DNA of 64,000 nt from positions 3,981,022 through 4,045,021 of the forward strand of contig OY282376.1 of assembly GCA_958295845.1 (NCBI GenBank), in the 5' to 3' direction. This DNA is from Caldilineaceae bacterium. GTDB taxonomy: Bacteria > Chloroflexota > Anaerolineae > Caldilineales > Caldilineaceae. The position numbers were made by a program, and so were the translations under genes. This document shows, piece after piece, positions 36,263-45,536 of this stretch (position 1 is its first letter; each line of letters starts with the position of its first letter). Under the pieces are notes generated by a model. The model did no database searches and had not been told where the DNA came from. It worked only from the letters and a program-made list of their open reading frames with translations.

Positions 36263-38011
36263 ATGAAAGAGCGTCCATTTCTGCTCTCAGCCCTCGTGGA
36301 CTTCCCCGACGACTGCCAGCGGATCGAGTTCACCGAAGACCTGGTGGCCCAGCTGATCGACCGTCTGCACTGGATGGGCGTGCGCCGCGTCTATTGGAAC
36401 TACTATCACGCTGGTCACTGGGAGTGGTTCCTTGCCTATGGGCCGCTGGGCGGCGTGGCCAAAACCCTCGAAAACCTGGGCGATCCGATGCGGGTAGGAC
36501 GGCGCCTTGCCCACGAGCGCGGCATGGAATTCTACGCCGTCATAAAGCCCTATGAGAACGGCGTCAGCCACTCGCATCCCAAGTCGGTTCTGGCGAAAGA
36601 CGGCATTATCGGGTTGCCCGGCATTGGCGGCTACTACCACGTCGACCCCTGGGTACTGGCCCGCCCCGAGCTGCGGGTGAAAGCCCGCCAGGCCGACCTG
36701 CCCCGCGGGATGGACAAGACGCCGGTTACACGCATCCAGCTGCGCCAAAAGGACAACACACCGCTTCGAATCCGACCGGAAAGCCTGGAGATCTGGACCA
36801 GCGACGACAACGACGGATACCACAAGCGCGACCTGGAATTCAGCGTATCCGAAGGCGTAGAGACCTGCCCGCGCGACGTCGTCGATATCGACGGCAATCC
36901 GGTCAGCAGCCAGGGCGAAGAAATACGCGTCCTCAATATCTCCGGCCTCAATCTGCTGGACCCCTTCATCGCCGTCACGACGAATTTCGAAGACAACGAG
37001 GGCACATTCTCAAACACGGCGCTGGAGATAGTGCGCGCCTTTGGTCCTGACGACCAACCCCTGCCCATTCTCGTCGCCAGCCACAAGGCCATCTGGCGGC
37101 CCCAGCGCGACCTGCGCAACGGAGACCTCGAATTCGACACCGGCCTTGGCGGGGCAATGGTCCGCCTCGACGTGTCCAACTCCGCCTCCGCCTTCGACAA
37201 TGTACTTACCCACGCCGCCGACGCCCCGGACGGCGTGATCGCCTTTGCCAAGGGGCGAAATACCTACGTCTCCGGCTCATTGAGCGAGGCCGAGCCGGAG
37301 GTCCAGGCGCACTGGATGGAGTGGGTCAGCGACTGCATCGCCGCCGGCGTTGACGGTCTCGACGTGCGCATCTCCTGCCACAGCTCATGGACCGATTCTC
37401 CCGACATCTACGGCTTCAACCCGCCGGTCGCGGCCGAGTACGAGCGGCGCTACGGCGTCAACCCCGATGTCGAACCCTATGATCCGGTCCTTCTGGGCGA
37501 CGTACGCGGCGACCTGTACGACCGCTTCCTGCGCGCAGCCAGGGCGCGGCTCGCGGCCGCCGAGCTGCCGCTGCATCACCATATAGAGATCGAATCCTTC
37601 CGCCCCGATGCCTCGCCGTCGCGCACGCGTTCCCGTCCTGGCAACATCAACTTCCACTGGCGCCGCTGGCTGCAGACCGGTCTGACCGACGAGACTACCC
37701 TCTTCGGCCGCGCCTGGCCGCCCGAACGCCTTCTCAGCGATGCCTTCGTGCAAAATGTGTTGGATGAAGTTTCAGCGAACAGCGTGCCCGCGCACCTGAG
37801 CCTGCCTGTAAGAGTTTCGGGCACCGACGGCAACCGGCTGGCAGATCAGATCGAGTACACCTATCGTTCCGGACGGCTCGACGGTTACACCATATATGAG
37901 ACCGCTGCCCTGTACGACAGGCACCAGAAAGGGGTCGACGGCCGCCTCAATTTCCTTCCCGGCCTGACCGAAGCAGTGCGCGAACGCGCGCAAAAATTGG
38001 GCTTGCACTGA
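36263..38011 (+). CDS. Uncharacterised TIM-barrel, glycoside-hydrolase-like protein
   Basis: The 582-residue product has no signal peptide. Its N-terminal part (LIDRLHWMGVRRVYWNYYHA) and the later VDGLDVRISCHSSWTDSPD, GFNPPVAAEYERRYGVNP and HHHIEIESFRPD recall hypothetical TIM-barrel glycosidases of the GHL10/family-10-like kind. About 200 central residues (170-330) look like an inserted beta domain. I cannot assign a substrate or the catalytic pair. AAGGA precedes the ATG. It lies between an importer and another sialidase-like gene, so a role on imported glycan is likely by context only. Confidence 0.6.
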   Translation: MKERPFLLSALVDFPDDCQRIEFTEDLVAQLIDRLHWMGVRRVYWNYYHAGHWEWFLAYGPLGGVAKTLENLGDPMRVGRRLAHERGMEFYAVIKPYENGVSHSHPKSVLAKDGIIGLPGIGGYYHVDPWVLARPELRVKARQADLPRGMDKTPVTRIQLRQKDNTPLRIRPESLEIWTSDDNDGYHKRDLEFSVSEGVETCPRDVVDIDGNPVSSQGEEIRVLNISGLNLLDPFIAVTTNFEDNEGTFSNTALEIVRAFGPDDQPLPILVASHKAIWRPQRDLRNGDLEFDTGLGGAMVRLDVSNSASAFDNVLTHAADAPDGVIAFAKGRNTYVSGSLSEAEPEVQAHWMEWVSDCIAAGVDGLDVRISCHSSWTDSPDIYGFNPPVAAEYERRYGVNPDVEPYDPVLLGDVRGDLYDRFLRAARARLAAAELPLHHHIEIESFRPDASPSRTRSRPGNINFHWRRWLQTGLTDETTLFGRAWPPERLLSDAFVQNVLDEVSANSVPAHLSLPVRVSGTDGNRLADQIEYTYRSGRLDGYTIYETAALYDRHQKGVDGRLNFLPGLTEAVRERAQKLGLH

Positions 38012-38068
38012 CCCTTTACTTATCCAGCACAGTATCTCGCCAAAAACCACGACAGAACGGAGGAGACC

Positions 38069-39226
38069 TTGCCACAGATCACCCTGGGCGAACCGGTCCT
38101 GGTACACCAGGCCCCGGCTGGATTGAAAGAATGGGGCCCATGGCAGTTCCCCAACCTTCAGCGCCTGGCCGACGGCCGCATCCACATCGAATTCCACGTC
38201 GAAGCCGATTCCGTCACCGCCTACGGGCTGCCCACCAGAAATGCGCTCTCTGCCGACGAAGGCGGAACGTGGGATCCCGTTGAAGGCCGCGACGCCCGCG
38301 GCGGTCTCCTGCTGCCAAACGGAGACCGACTCCTGCCGGTGCAGTTGCCGTCCCGCCCCCGTGCCGAGGTGACCTTGCCCAAACCGGTGCTGGTCCAGGA
38401 GGACGCGCCCACCCGCATAACCCACATATATCGAGCCGCCGACCTGGCCGACGAACTCTCGGGCTGGCGCTTCTTGCGTCAGCGCAGCGGAGAGAAGGAC
38501 TGGATCGAAGAGACCGCCTCCGTGCGCATGCCCGGCGAAATCCGTATCGTCCGCGAAGGCATGTACGCCTTCTGGCCCTCGTTTCGCCATGGCCGCTCGC
38601 TGCTGGCGCCCGATGGCTCCATTTGGGAAGCGATCCATACGAAACGGATCGTCGATGGCAAGGTACAGCCGGCGAACAATATTCTCTATCTGCGGTCGGT
38701 CGACGCAGGGTATACCTGGGATGTTTTGAGCGAAATCCTCTACCAGCCGGACAGGGAGGCCGATCCGCACGCGGACCAGCGCGACGGCTTCACCGAGCCG
38801 GAGTTTAACTTCATGCCGGACGGTTCGGTGCTGTGCCTGTTGCGCACCCACGATCTGCTTGGGGTCGGCCCGTCGTACTGGTGCCACTCTCTGGACAGCG
38901 GGCAGTCGTGGAGCCATCCGCGTATATTTGACGACCGCGGCGTATGGCCGCGCATGTTGACTCTCGAAAATGGGGTTACGCTGGCCTCATACGGCCGGCC
39001 CGGACTGTTCGTCCGCGCCACCGCGGACCCGGCTGGACTTCAGTGGGAGCCGAGAGTGGAGGTTGTCGAGCCAGCTGAACGGCGCCAGGATACCTGCTCC
39101 TACTCCGCCCTGCTGGCGCTGGACGAAAACACGGCGTTGCTGGCCTATTCCGATTTCAACTACCCTGATGCGCAAGGGCAGAGGCGTAAGAGCATCATGG
39201 TGCGTACAGTGACAGCGAGCCGCTAA
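38069..39226 (+). CDS. Sialidase-family (BNR/Asp-box) protein
   Basis: This third sialidase-like protein (385 residues) starts at a TTG with CGGAGGAGA directly upstream. Asp boxes read SADEGGTWDP, SVDAGYTWDV and SLDSGQSWSH. An N-terminal WGPWQFPNLQRLADGRIHIEF and a late SYSALLALDENTALLAYSDF match propeller strands of the superfamily. There is no signal peptide. It is more divergent than the pair at 29765-32369 and might have another specificity. It ends 20 bases from the convergent ribokinase gene. Confidence 0.78.
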   Translation: MPQITLGEPVLVHQAPAGLKEWGPWQFPNLQRLADGRIHIEFHVEADSVTAYGLPTRNALSADEGGTWDPVEGRDARGGLLLPNGDRLLPVQLPSRPRAEVTLPKPVLVQEDAPTRITHIYRAADLADELSGWRFLRQRSGEKDWIEETASVRMPGEIRIVREGMYAFWPSFRHGRSLLAPDGSIWEAIHTKRIVDGKVQPANNILYLRSVDAGYTWDVLSEILYQPDREADPHADQRDGFTEPEFNFMPDGSVLCLLRTHDLLGVGPSYWCHSLDSGQSWSHPRIFDDRGVWPRMLTLENGVTLASYGRPGLFVRATADPAGLQWEPRVEVVEPAERRQDTCSYSALLALDENTALLAYSDFNYPDAQGQRRKSIMVRTVTASR

Positions 39227-39246
39227 ACACCAGGCTGAATTTTCCT

Positions 39247-40167
39247 CTAGCCGCCGCCCTGCTGATCGACTGTAGCCCGCGTCGCCAATCCAGGAATCAC
39301 ACCGAGTGCCTTGCAGGCGAGCGCGCCGCAGCGGTTGGCAAACGAGACCGCCTCCTCAAGGCCCTTCCCTTCAGCCAGCGCCACCGCCAAACCAGCGTTA
39401 AATGCATCCCCTGCGCCGGTCGTATCGACAACGTCCACCGAAACGCCCGGCACCTCTTCCTGCCCGTCTTCGGTCAGAATCAGAGCGCCCTTCTCACCCA
39501 TCGTGACGATCAAATTGCCAACCCCGCGAGCGCGCAGTTGCGCGGCCAGGTCGACAGTATCTGAAGGGTCATCCGGCGCAAGCCCCAAAAGTATACGCAA
39601 CTCGGTCTCGTTGGGCGACAGGTAGTCGACATTCTGCAGAACGCTCTCGTCGAGCGCAGTGGCCGGCGCCGGATTCAGAATCGTGCGCACGCCATGTTTC
39701 TTGCCCAGTTCCATCGCCCGCGCCGCCGCCGCCACCGGAATCTCCAGCACCGACATCACCACGTCACTACGCGCAATCTGCTCTTCAACCTGGTCGACAT
39801 ACGCGCTGTCCATCAACTCGTTCGCGCCCAAGTCGAGAATAATGCCATTCTCGCCCTCGGCGTTCAGAATGATGAAGCCGACGCCCGTCGCCATCTCCTC
39901 CGTCCGCTGCAGGTAGGTTGTGTCGACGCCTTCCTCGGCGTAAAGGTCGGTCGCAATCTCCCCCAGCCTGTCCGCGCCGATAATGCCGGCGAAGTGTGCC
40001 TGCGCGCCCAGCCGGGCCACGCCGACAGCCTGATTCGAGCCCTTCCCGCCTGGCCCCATGTCGAAGTCTGAACCGACCAGCGTCTCGCCAAAAACAGGTA
40101 TGCGCTGCGTCCGCAGGGTCATACCTACCGCGAAACTGCCGACAACGGTAATTACGGGATTGGTCAA
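39247..40167 (-). CDS. rbsK: Ribokinase (PfkB family)
   Basis: The 306-residue product starts at a TTG preceded by GAGAGG. It shows the ribokinase signature GPGGKGSNQAVGVARLG, the C-terminal PfkB signature DTTGAGDAFNAGLAVAL with the catalytic base Asp and anion hole, and a SPNETE motif in YLSPNETELRILLG. It phosphorylates ribose or a similar sugar at the terminal hydroxyl. Alone on the minus strand among plus-strand genes, it is convergent with the sialidase-like gene and divergent from the dehydrogenase at 40454. Confidence 0.9.
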   Translation of the reverse strand: MTNPVITVVGSFAVGMTLRTQRIPVFGETLVGSDFDMGPGGKGSNQAVGVARLGAQAHFAGIIGADRLGEIATDLYAEEGVDTTYLQRTEEMATGVGFIILNAEGENGIILDLGANELMDSAYVDQVEEQIARSDVVMSVLEIPVAAAARAMELGKKHGVRTILNPAPATALDESVLQNVDYLSPNETELRILLGLAPDDPSDTVDLAAQLRARGVGNLIVTMGEKGALILTEDGQEEVPGVSVDVVDTTGAGDAFNAGLAVALAEGKGLEEAVSFANRCGALACKALGVIPGLATRATVDQQGGG

Positions 40168-40453
40168 CGGAGGGCCTCTCTTTCGCTGTTCCGCGGCGTA
40201 GCGTGGGCAAACGCCGAGACCTTAGCGGCTTGGCGAGGATCACAGTGCCTGACCTGGGCTGAAAACGCGACCTCGATATCTAGCGCAACATAGTTCAGAA
40301 AGTGAGTATATGGGGCCAGATTGGGTGTGTCAACCAGTAGGCGCGATAGGAGGGCAGAAATCGACTGGACACCTTTCCATTTAGCATTTATCATGCCAAC
40401 TGAAAGCAAATCCCAAACCCGCCGCATGCGAGCACACCCGAAAAGAAAGTCAT

Positions 40454-41461
40454 ATGAGATCAGTAATCTGCGTCCACGAGCGCTTTGACGCTGACTGGCC
40501 TTTCGCTGCCGACCACTGGCACGAACGCTGGCAGAGCGACGGCTGCGAACTCTACCGCACCGAAGAGCCGGACGCATGCGCGCCGCAGCTCGTGCCCAAT
40601 CCAGCCACGGTGCAGCGCCTGGTTCTGCTCGGCCTCCCCGCCGCCAGCGAGGACCTTGCGCCCTTCACAGCGCTTGAAGAGTGCTTCCACAGCGCCTACC
40701 GAGTCGTGCCAAAATCCGGACTCGATGAGGCGGCCGCCCGCGGCGTACATATCGTGCCGAACCGCGACGAACTGTTCTGGGGCCAATCGGTATCCGAGTA
40801 CGGCCTGGCTCTTACGCTTAGCGGGCTGCGTCGCATCCCACAGCTCTACGACGCCATGAAACAGAGCCATGAAACCTGGAAATACAGACCGGACGTAGGC
40901 GGACCGGGGCAAAGAGGCGGCCAGTTTGGCGACGATTCGCGCTTTAGCAGCGGCACGCTAGGAGGCAAACGTGTACGCATCGTCGGCGCCGGCAATATCG
41001 GCGCCCGCTACGCCTCCTTTTGTGTAGCCATCGGAGCCGATGTCGCTATCTGGGATCCCTTTGCACCCGATGCCACCTTCGCTGCGGCTGGCGCAAAACG
41101 CTGCTTTCATCTGTCGGAACTGGTGAAAGATGCCGAAGTCTTCGTCCCGATGGTGCCCCTGAAGGAGGATACGCGCGGGTTGATCGCAAGGGAACATATC
41201 GAAGCCCTGCCGCACGGCTGCCTCGTCGTACAGGTCACGCGGGCCCTCATCTGCGATACCGAAGCGCTCTATCGCCGCGTCCTGAACGATGAGCTGGCCC
41301 TGGCCGCCGACGTCTTTGACATCGAGCCGGTCCCGCTGGACTCCCCCCTGCTCGGGCGTCACAACGTCGTCCACACGCCGCACAACGCCGGCCGCACAAT
41401 CGACGCCAACCGCGCCTGGGTGGACGACAAGATCGCCCGTTTCACACCACGCACTAAGTAA
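40454..41461 (+). CDS. D-2-hydroxyacid dehydrogenase (third, divergent copy)
   Basis: The 335-residue product has the NAD loop GKRVRIVGAGNIGARYASF and the family's catalytic positions: Arg in VQVTRALICDTE, Glu in VFDIEPVPLD and His in HTPHNAGR. It is only distantly related to the pair at 23434-25467. The N-terminal substrate domain is diverged, so the substrate is open. The 286-base gap to the ribokinase should hold divergent promoters. The TIM-barrel/FGE fusion follows after 35 bases. Confidence 0.86.
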   Translation: MRSVICVHERFDADWPFAADHWHERWQSDGCELYRTEEPDACAPQLVPNPATVQRLVLLGLPAASEDLAPFTALEECFHSAYRVVPKSGLDEAAARGVHIVPNRDELFWGQSVSEYGLALTLSGLRRIPQLYDAMKQSHETWKYRPDVGGPGQRGGQFGDDSRFSSGTLGGKRVRIVGAGNIGARYASFCVAIGADVAIWDPFAPDATFAAAGAKRCFHLSELVKDAEVFVPMVPLKEDTRGLIAREHIEALPHGCLVVQVTRALICDTEALYRRVLNDELALAADVFDIEPVPLDSPLLGRHNVVHTPHNAGRTIDANRAWVDDKIARFTPRTK

Positions 41462-41496
41462 TTTATGGCCTGTTGCGGCCGCGGACGGAAGGTGAG

Positions 41497-43659
41497 ATGA
41501 AACCACTGGCTTCTGAACGCCTCGCCTCATTTGCAGCCAACTTGAAGAACGACTTCTCGGCCCACATCGGCCGCGACGAAGAAGAGGCCGCCGAGCTGGA
41601 CAGGATGCGCGATGCGCTGCGCGACGCCCTCAACTTGGAAATCCATTCCCGCGCGGGCATCGAGTGGTACCGAAGCACCTACACTGAAGCCTTTCTTTTC
41701 ATGTACGATCTGTCCTTCTACGACCGCGAGGCCGGGTGCTACCGTATCGACGAAGTCCTCGACGACGGCGAGCGCGAGTTCGGCGGCTACGATATCATCC
41801 TCCTCTGGCAGTCCTACCCCCGTCTCGGCATCGATGACCGCAACCAGATCGACTACTACCGCGACATGCCGGGCGGCCTGCAGGGCCTGCGCGAGGTCGT
41901 TGACCGCGCCCACGCGCGCGGCGTGCGCGTCTTCGTCAACTACAACCCCTGGGACATCGGCACGCGCCGCGAGCCGGGCGCGCCGCCCTATACCGATGCC
42001 AGGGGATATCGCGGCAGGTTCCCAGACACCAACGCGCCCGCGGTAGCCGACGCCGAAGCGCTCGGCGCCGTTATCAAAGAAATCGGCGCCGACGGCGTCT
42101 TCCTGGATACGATGGCCTCGGATGATCCGGGATTCCTGGCGCCAATGGAGCGGGCCAACGCCAACATTGTGTTCAACCCGGAGGCGGTGCCCCCCACAAA
42201 GGCCCTCTCCTCAATTGCGGGCAGCTGGCTGCAGCGCAATACAGTTGTCCCGCCTGACCTATTGACCATCCGCTGGCTGGAGCCGCGCTTTTCCTTTCGC
42301 GCCATCGACCGCAACGCCGACGAACACAGCGACATCATCCAAAAGGCCTTCTTCCACGGCTGCGGCCAGGTCGTGTGGGAGAACATCTTCGGCTGGTGGA
42401 ACCCCTGGAATGAAGAAGATCGAGCACTGCTGCGCCGCTGTGTCCGGCTATTGCGCCGGTTCTCCACCGCCTTCCAGGACCTTGACTGGCAACCCTATGT
42501 AGCCACGGAAGCGGATGGCGTTTACGCGCACCTCTGGCACAGCGGCGATCAGGTTCTGCACACGCTGATAAACGATACAGGCGGTCCGGTCGACGGACCA
42601 GTATTGCAAGCGCCCGCAACCGCGCCCGACGGCCGCCCGATGCGCCATTACGACTTTTGGAACGGTTCCGAAATCGAGCCGGCACCGCATGGTGATGCGC
42701 ATCTTCTTTCGCTTTCCATGGCCAGCGGCGCGGCGGGATGTATCGTTTCGGCTCCTGAGGGCATGGACATAGACCTGCGATCCGGGTTGCAGGAACCGGA
42801 TAAGGAAGGACCCAACGGTATTGACCGCAGGCGCGTCGGTCTTGCCGACCTGACTCTACGTCCGGTCGGGCCATCACGCCCGGTCGCCGCTGGTGAGGAA
42901 CCCGACGAGATGTGCCAGGTTCCAGCGGGCCCCTTTATATTCGGCGTGCGTCACAACAATCGCACCGCGATGGAAGGCGCCTGCTACGGTAAAATGGACC
43001 AACTCTGGGACAAGTACCACCCCAGGAAGTTCATCGACCTGCAAGAATACTGGATCGATCGAACCGAGGTCACGAACGCCTCCTACCACGCATTTCTCGA
43101 ACAGACCCGCTACCGGCCCCGCGACCTCACCAACCTCCTGCGCCACTGGCACAAGCCGGCCGGAAGCGAACTAGAGCCCTGGACCTGGAACCCGCCCGTC
43201 GGCAAAGAACGGCATCCCGTCATCTGGGTGGACCTGGACGATGCCCGCGCCTACGCCAACTGGGCCGGCAAGCGGCTGCCCCTCGAAGAAGAGTGGCAAA
43301 AGGCCGCAGGATTTGCCGTCTGGCCTTGGGGTGACGGCTTCGACTCAACCCTTTGCAATAGCGGCAGCGACGATACGACCCCGGTCGACCAGTTCCCCGG
43401 CAGCGCCAGTCACGTCGGCTGCCTCGACATGGCCGGCAACGTCTGGGAATGGACCGAGAGTGAGCGCGACGACGGCCACACACGCTACGCCATCATCCGC
43501 GGCGGCAGCTACCTGAAGGTAGAAGGCAGTATCTGGTACAACGCCAGCGGCGCGCAGCCCAACGACTGCCACGAAAAGATTCTGCTGATGTATCCCGGAT
43601 TGGACCGCTGCGGCACAGTCGGTTTCCGCTGCGGAAAAGACGCCGCCCCTTCCGAATAG
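41497..43659 (+). CDS. Fusion: TIM-barrel glycosidase-like domain plus formylglycine-generating-enzyme (FGE) domain
   Basis: I start at MKPLASERLAS, which has GGAAGGTGAG upstream, giving about 720 residues. Residues about 40-330 look like a TIM-barrel alpha-glycosidase-like domain: YDIILLWQSYPRLGIDDRNQ, GVRVFVNYNPWDIG, IGADGVFLDTMASDD and FRAIDRNADEHSD. The C-terminal 250 residues are an FGE-sulfatase domain: CQVPAGPFIFG, IDRTEVTNASYHAFLEQTRY, PVIWVDLDDARAYANWAGKR, GNVWEWTES and GGSYL, ending DRCGTVGFRCG. No sulfatase gene lies in the window, so the FGE fold may be used for another purpose, such as binding or another oxidation. The combination is unusual. Confidence 0.78.
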   Translation: MKPLASERLASFAANLKNDFSAHIGRDEEEAAELDRMRDALRDALNLEIHSRAGIEWYRSTYTEAFLFMYDLSFYDREAGCYRIDEVLDDGEREFGGYDIILLWQSYPRLGIDDRNQIDYYRDMPGGLQGLREVVDRAHARGVRVFVNYNPWDIGTRREPGAPPYTDARGYRGRFPDTNAPAVADAEALGAVIKEIGADGVFLDTMASDDPGFLAPMERANANIVFNPEAVPPTKALSSIAGSWLQRNTVVPPDLLTIRWLEPRFSFRAIDRNADEHSDIIQKAFFHGCGQVVWENIFGWWNPWNEEDRALLRRCVRLLRRFSTAFQDLDWQPYVATEADGVYAHLWHSGDQVLHTLINDTGGPVDGPVLQAPATAPDGRPMRHYDFWNGSEIEPAPHGDAHLLSLSMASGAAGCIVSAPEGMDIDLRSGLQEPDKEGPNGIDRRRVGLADLTLRPVGPSRPVAAGEEPDEMCQVPAGPFIFGVRHNNRTAMEGACYGKMDQLWDKYHPRKFIDLQEYWIDRTEVTNASYHAFLEQTRYRPRDLTNLLRHWHKPAGSELEPWTWNPPVGKERHPVIWVDLDDARAYANWAGKRLPLEEEWQKAAGFAVWPWGDGFDSTLCNSGSDDTTPVDQFPGSASHVGCLDMAGNVWEWTESERDDGHTRYAIIRGGSYLKVEGSIWYNASGAQPNDCHEKILLMYPGLDRCGTVGFRCGKDAAPSE

Positions 43660-43721
43660 AATAAGAAGCGAAGACAGAACGCAAGGCGCCTAACCGTTCC
43701 CAAACCAGTCAAGGAGCGAAA

Positions 43722-44591
43722 ATGACGACCGACCTGACACCCGAAGCGCGCATGGCTCAGCTCAAGCAAAATGGCTTCTGTGTCATCGAAAACGTGGCCG
43801 ACGAGTGGCTCATGGACAGGACGCGGGCCTGCGTTGACAAGGCCCTGGCCGAAGTCGACCCCGAACGGCTGGCCAAGACCAAGTCTCCCGGCAGTCTGAT
43901 CGACTCCAACAACTACCCTGAGCTCGCCGATCTGATAGGCAACCCCAAAGCGCTCGCCGAGCTCGACCGCATGGGCGTGAAGGAAATAAAGTTCTGGAAG
44001 GCGGTAATCATCAGCAAGCCCCCGGGCGGACCCCGGCTCTACTGGCACCAGGACTGCCTCATGTGGCAGGACCCGCGCGCCTACAGCGACAGACCGCCCA
44101 TGATCTTCCTCATGTACTACATGGAGGACACCACACGCCATAACGGCTGCCTGCGCCTGCTCCCCGGCACCCACCGCCGCCGCCACATCCTCCACGACAT
44201 GGGCGAGGCGCACACCAGAGAGATCAACCGCATCGACGACCCCGATGATCCCCGTTTCCGCGACTACCCAGGCGAGGTTGACGTGCCCGTCAAAGCGGGC
44301 GATGTTGTAGTCGGCGACGCGCGCATGTTCCACTCCGCGCACACCAACCATTCACACGATAAACGGACGGTAATCACCATCTGGTTTCACCCTTTCTTCT
44401 CCGACCTGCTGGAGCCGACACAGAGCTGGATCCACGACTACATGCACAGGCAGCACGCCAATTGGCCGCCGGAAGCCCTCGCCAAGATCCAGCCGCTCAT
44501 CCCTGACTATCGCGGCAGGGTCGCGCCGATGGAGCAGAATCGGACGCCTGACGAGCGTTTGCGCTGGCCCGAAGCAGTGGCCGCTGGCTAG
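43722..44591 (+). CDS. Phytanoyl-CoA dioxygenase (PhyH) family protein
   Basis: The 289-residue product is a non-haem Fe(II)/2-oxoglutarate oxygenase. The iron site is visible as H-x-D in RLYWHQDCLMW, with a distal His in MFHSAHTNHS and a downstream Arg (KRTVITIWFHP) for 2-oxoglutarate. Members hydroxylate small molecules, including sugars and aldehydes in some bacteria. AAGGAGCGAAA precedes the ATG. It lies directly upstream of the triplicated dehydrogenase/propeller cassettes (103-base gap) and may oxidise the same substrate. Two more PhyH genes lie at 62108-64000. Confidence 0.88.
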   Translation: MTTDLTPEARMAQLKQNGFCVIENVADEWLMDRTRACVDKALAEVDPERLAKTKSPGSLIDSNNYPELADLIGNPKALAELDRMGVKEIKFWKAVIISKPPGGPRLYWHQDCLMWQDPRAYSDRPPMIFLMYYMEDTTRHNGCLRLLPGTHRRRHILHDMGEAHTREINRIDDPDDPRFRDYPGEVDVPVKAGDVVVGDARMFHSAHTNHSHDKRTVITIWFHPFFSDLLEPTQSWIHDYMHRQHANWPPEALAKIQPLIPDYRGRVAPMEQNRTPDERLRWPEAVAAG

Positions 44592-44694
44592 TCGAATTTT
44601 GGCGGAATCGGGGGAACGGACCAACGCTACTCACCGTTGACATCGCGCTGATTGCAAGAAGGTGAATTTCCAAACTCCCCACCAGGAGACAGAG

Positions 44695-45486
44695 ATGAAG
44701 ATCCTTATAACAGGCATCACCGGCAAGATTGGCCGCTATCTGGCGCCAATTCTGGCCCGCGACCACGAGGTCCATGGCATCGACATTCTCCCCTCGGATT
44801 GGCCCAACGCCACCCAGGGTGACCTCTGTGACGCCGACGCGCTGCCACCCGTCTTCGAAGGCGTGGACGTCGTCATCCATATGGCTGCCGACCCCCGCCA
44901 TGAAGTCGAAATCGGCTGGGATGAACTGACCAACCCCAACCTGATCGCCACCGCCAGAATGTACGACGCCGCGCACGATGCCGGTGTGCGCCGCGTCATC
45001 TTCGCCAGCTCCATGCACGTCATGGGCGCCTACGAGTGGGATGAGCCGTACGTCTCCATCCTTTCCGGCCGCCACGACGGCCTCGACCCGGCCTCCATCC
45101 CCCTCGTCAAAGGCGAAGATCCCGGCAGGCCCGACAGCCGTTACGGCGCCACCAAGATCTTCGGCGAATCGTTGGGCCGCTACTACACCGAGGGCGGCAA
45201 CATCGACCGCCCCGACCAGCGTCCGATGGAGGTCATCTGCGTCCGTCTGGGCACGCTGCCCGCCTACGATCGCCCCGGTCGCGACTATCGCTCCCTGGTA
45301 AGCTGGTTCAGTTATCGCGATGCCGGCGGCTTTTTTCAGGCCTGCGTTGAACGCCCCAACATAAAATACGAAATCATCTACGGCGCGTCCAACAATAAGT
45401 GGAAGATTTACGACACGCCCTTCGCCTGGAAGCTGCTGGATTTCATGCCCGTCGACAGGGCCGAAGACCACTGGCGCAAAGACTAA
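44695..45486 (+). CDS. Uronate-dehydrogenase-like SDR, cassette copy 1
   Basis: The 263-residue extended SDR starts MKILITGITGKIGRYL with CAGGAGACAGAG upstream; the longer frame from 44662 is rejected. It has the GxxGxxG loop, VVIHMAADPRHEVEIGW, the catalytic Ser region FASSMHVMG, and Tyr/Lys in RYGATKIFGESLGRYY. SSMH, RPDSRYGATKIFGE, SLVSWFS and IYGASNN follow the layout of uronate dehydrogenase (Udh), which oxidises galacturonate or glucuronate at C1 to a lactone using NAD. It is close to copy 3 (48636-49427) and somewhat less so to copy 2 (46547-47338). Confidence 0.86.
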   Translation: MKILITGITGKIGRYLAPILARDHEVHGIDILPSDWPNATQGDLCDADALPPVFEGVDVVIHMAADPRHEVEIGWDELTNPNLIATARMYDAAHDAGVRRVIFASSMHVMGAYEWDEPYVSILSGRHDGLDPASIPLVKGEDPGRPDSRYGATKIFGESLGRYYTEGGNIDRPDQRPMEVICVRLGTLPAYDRPGRDYRSLVSWFSYRDAGGFFQACVERPNIKYEIIYGASNNKWKIYDTPFAWKLLDFMPVDRAEDHWRKD

Positions 45487-45536
45487 CCTTCAGCGCTCCG
45501 CCTTGACCGCGGCGCAACACCGGAGGACATCCGATC

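Noticed and set aside
40168..40453. Assigning promoters in the ribokinase/dehydrogenase gap
   Set aside because: No pair of -35 and -10 boxes stands out from the GC-rich background.
41497..43659. Calling the FGE fusion a sulfatase-maturation system
   Set aside because: No sulfatase with a C-x-P-x-R motif is present in the window, so the partner is not supported.
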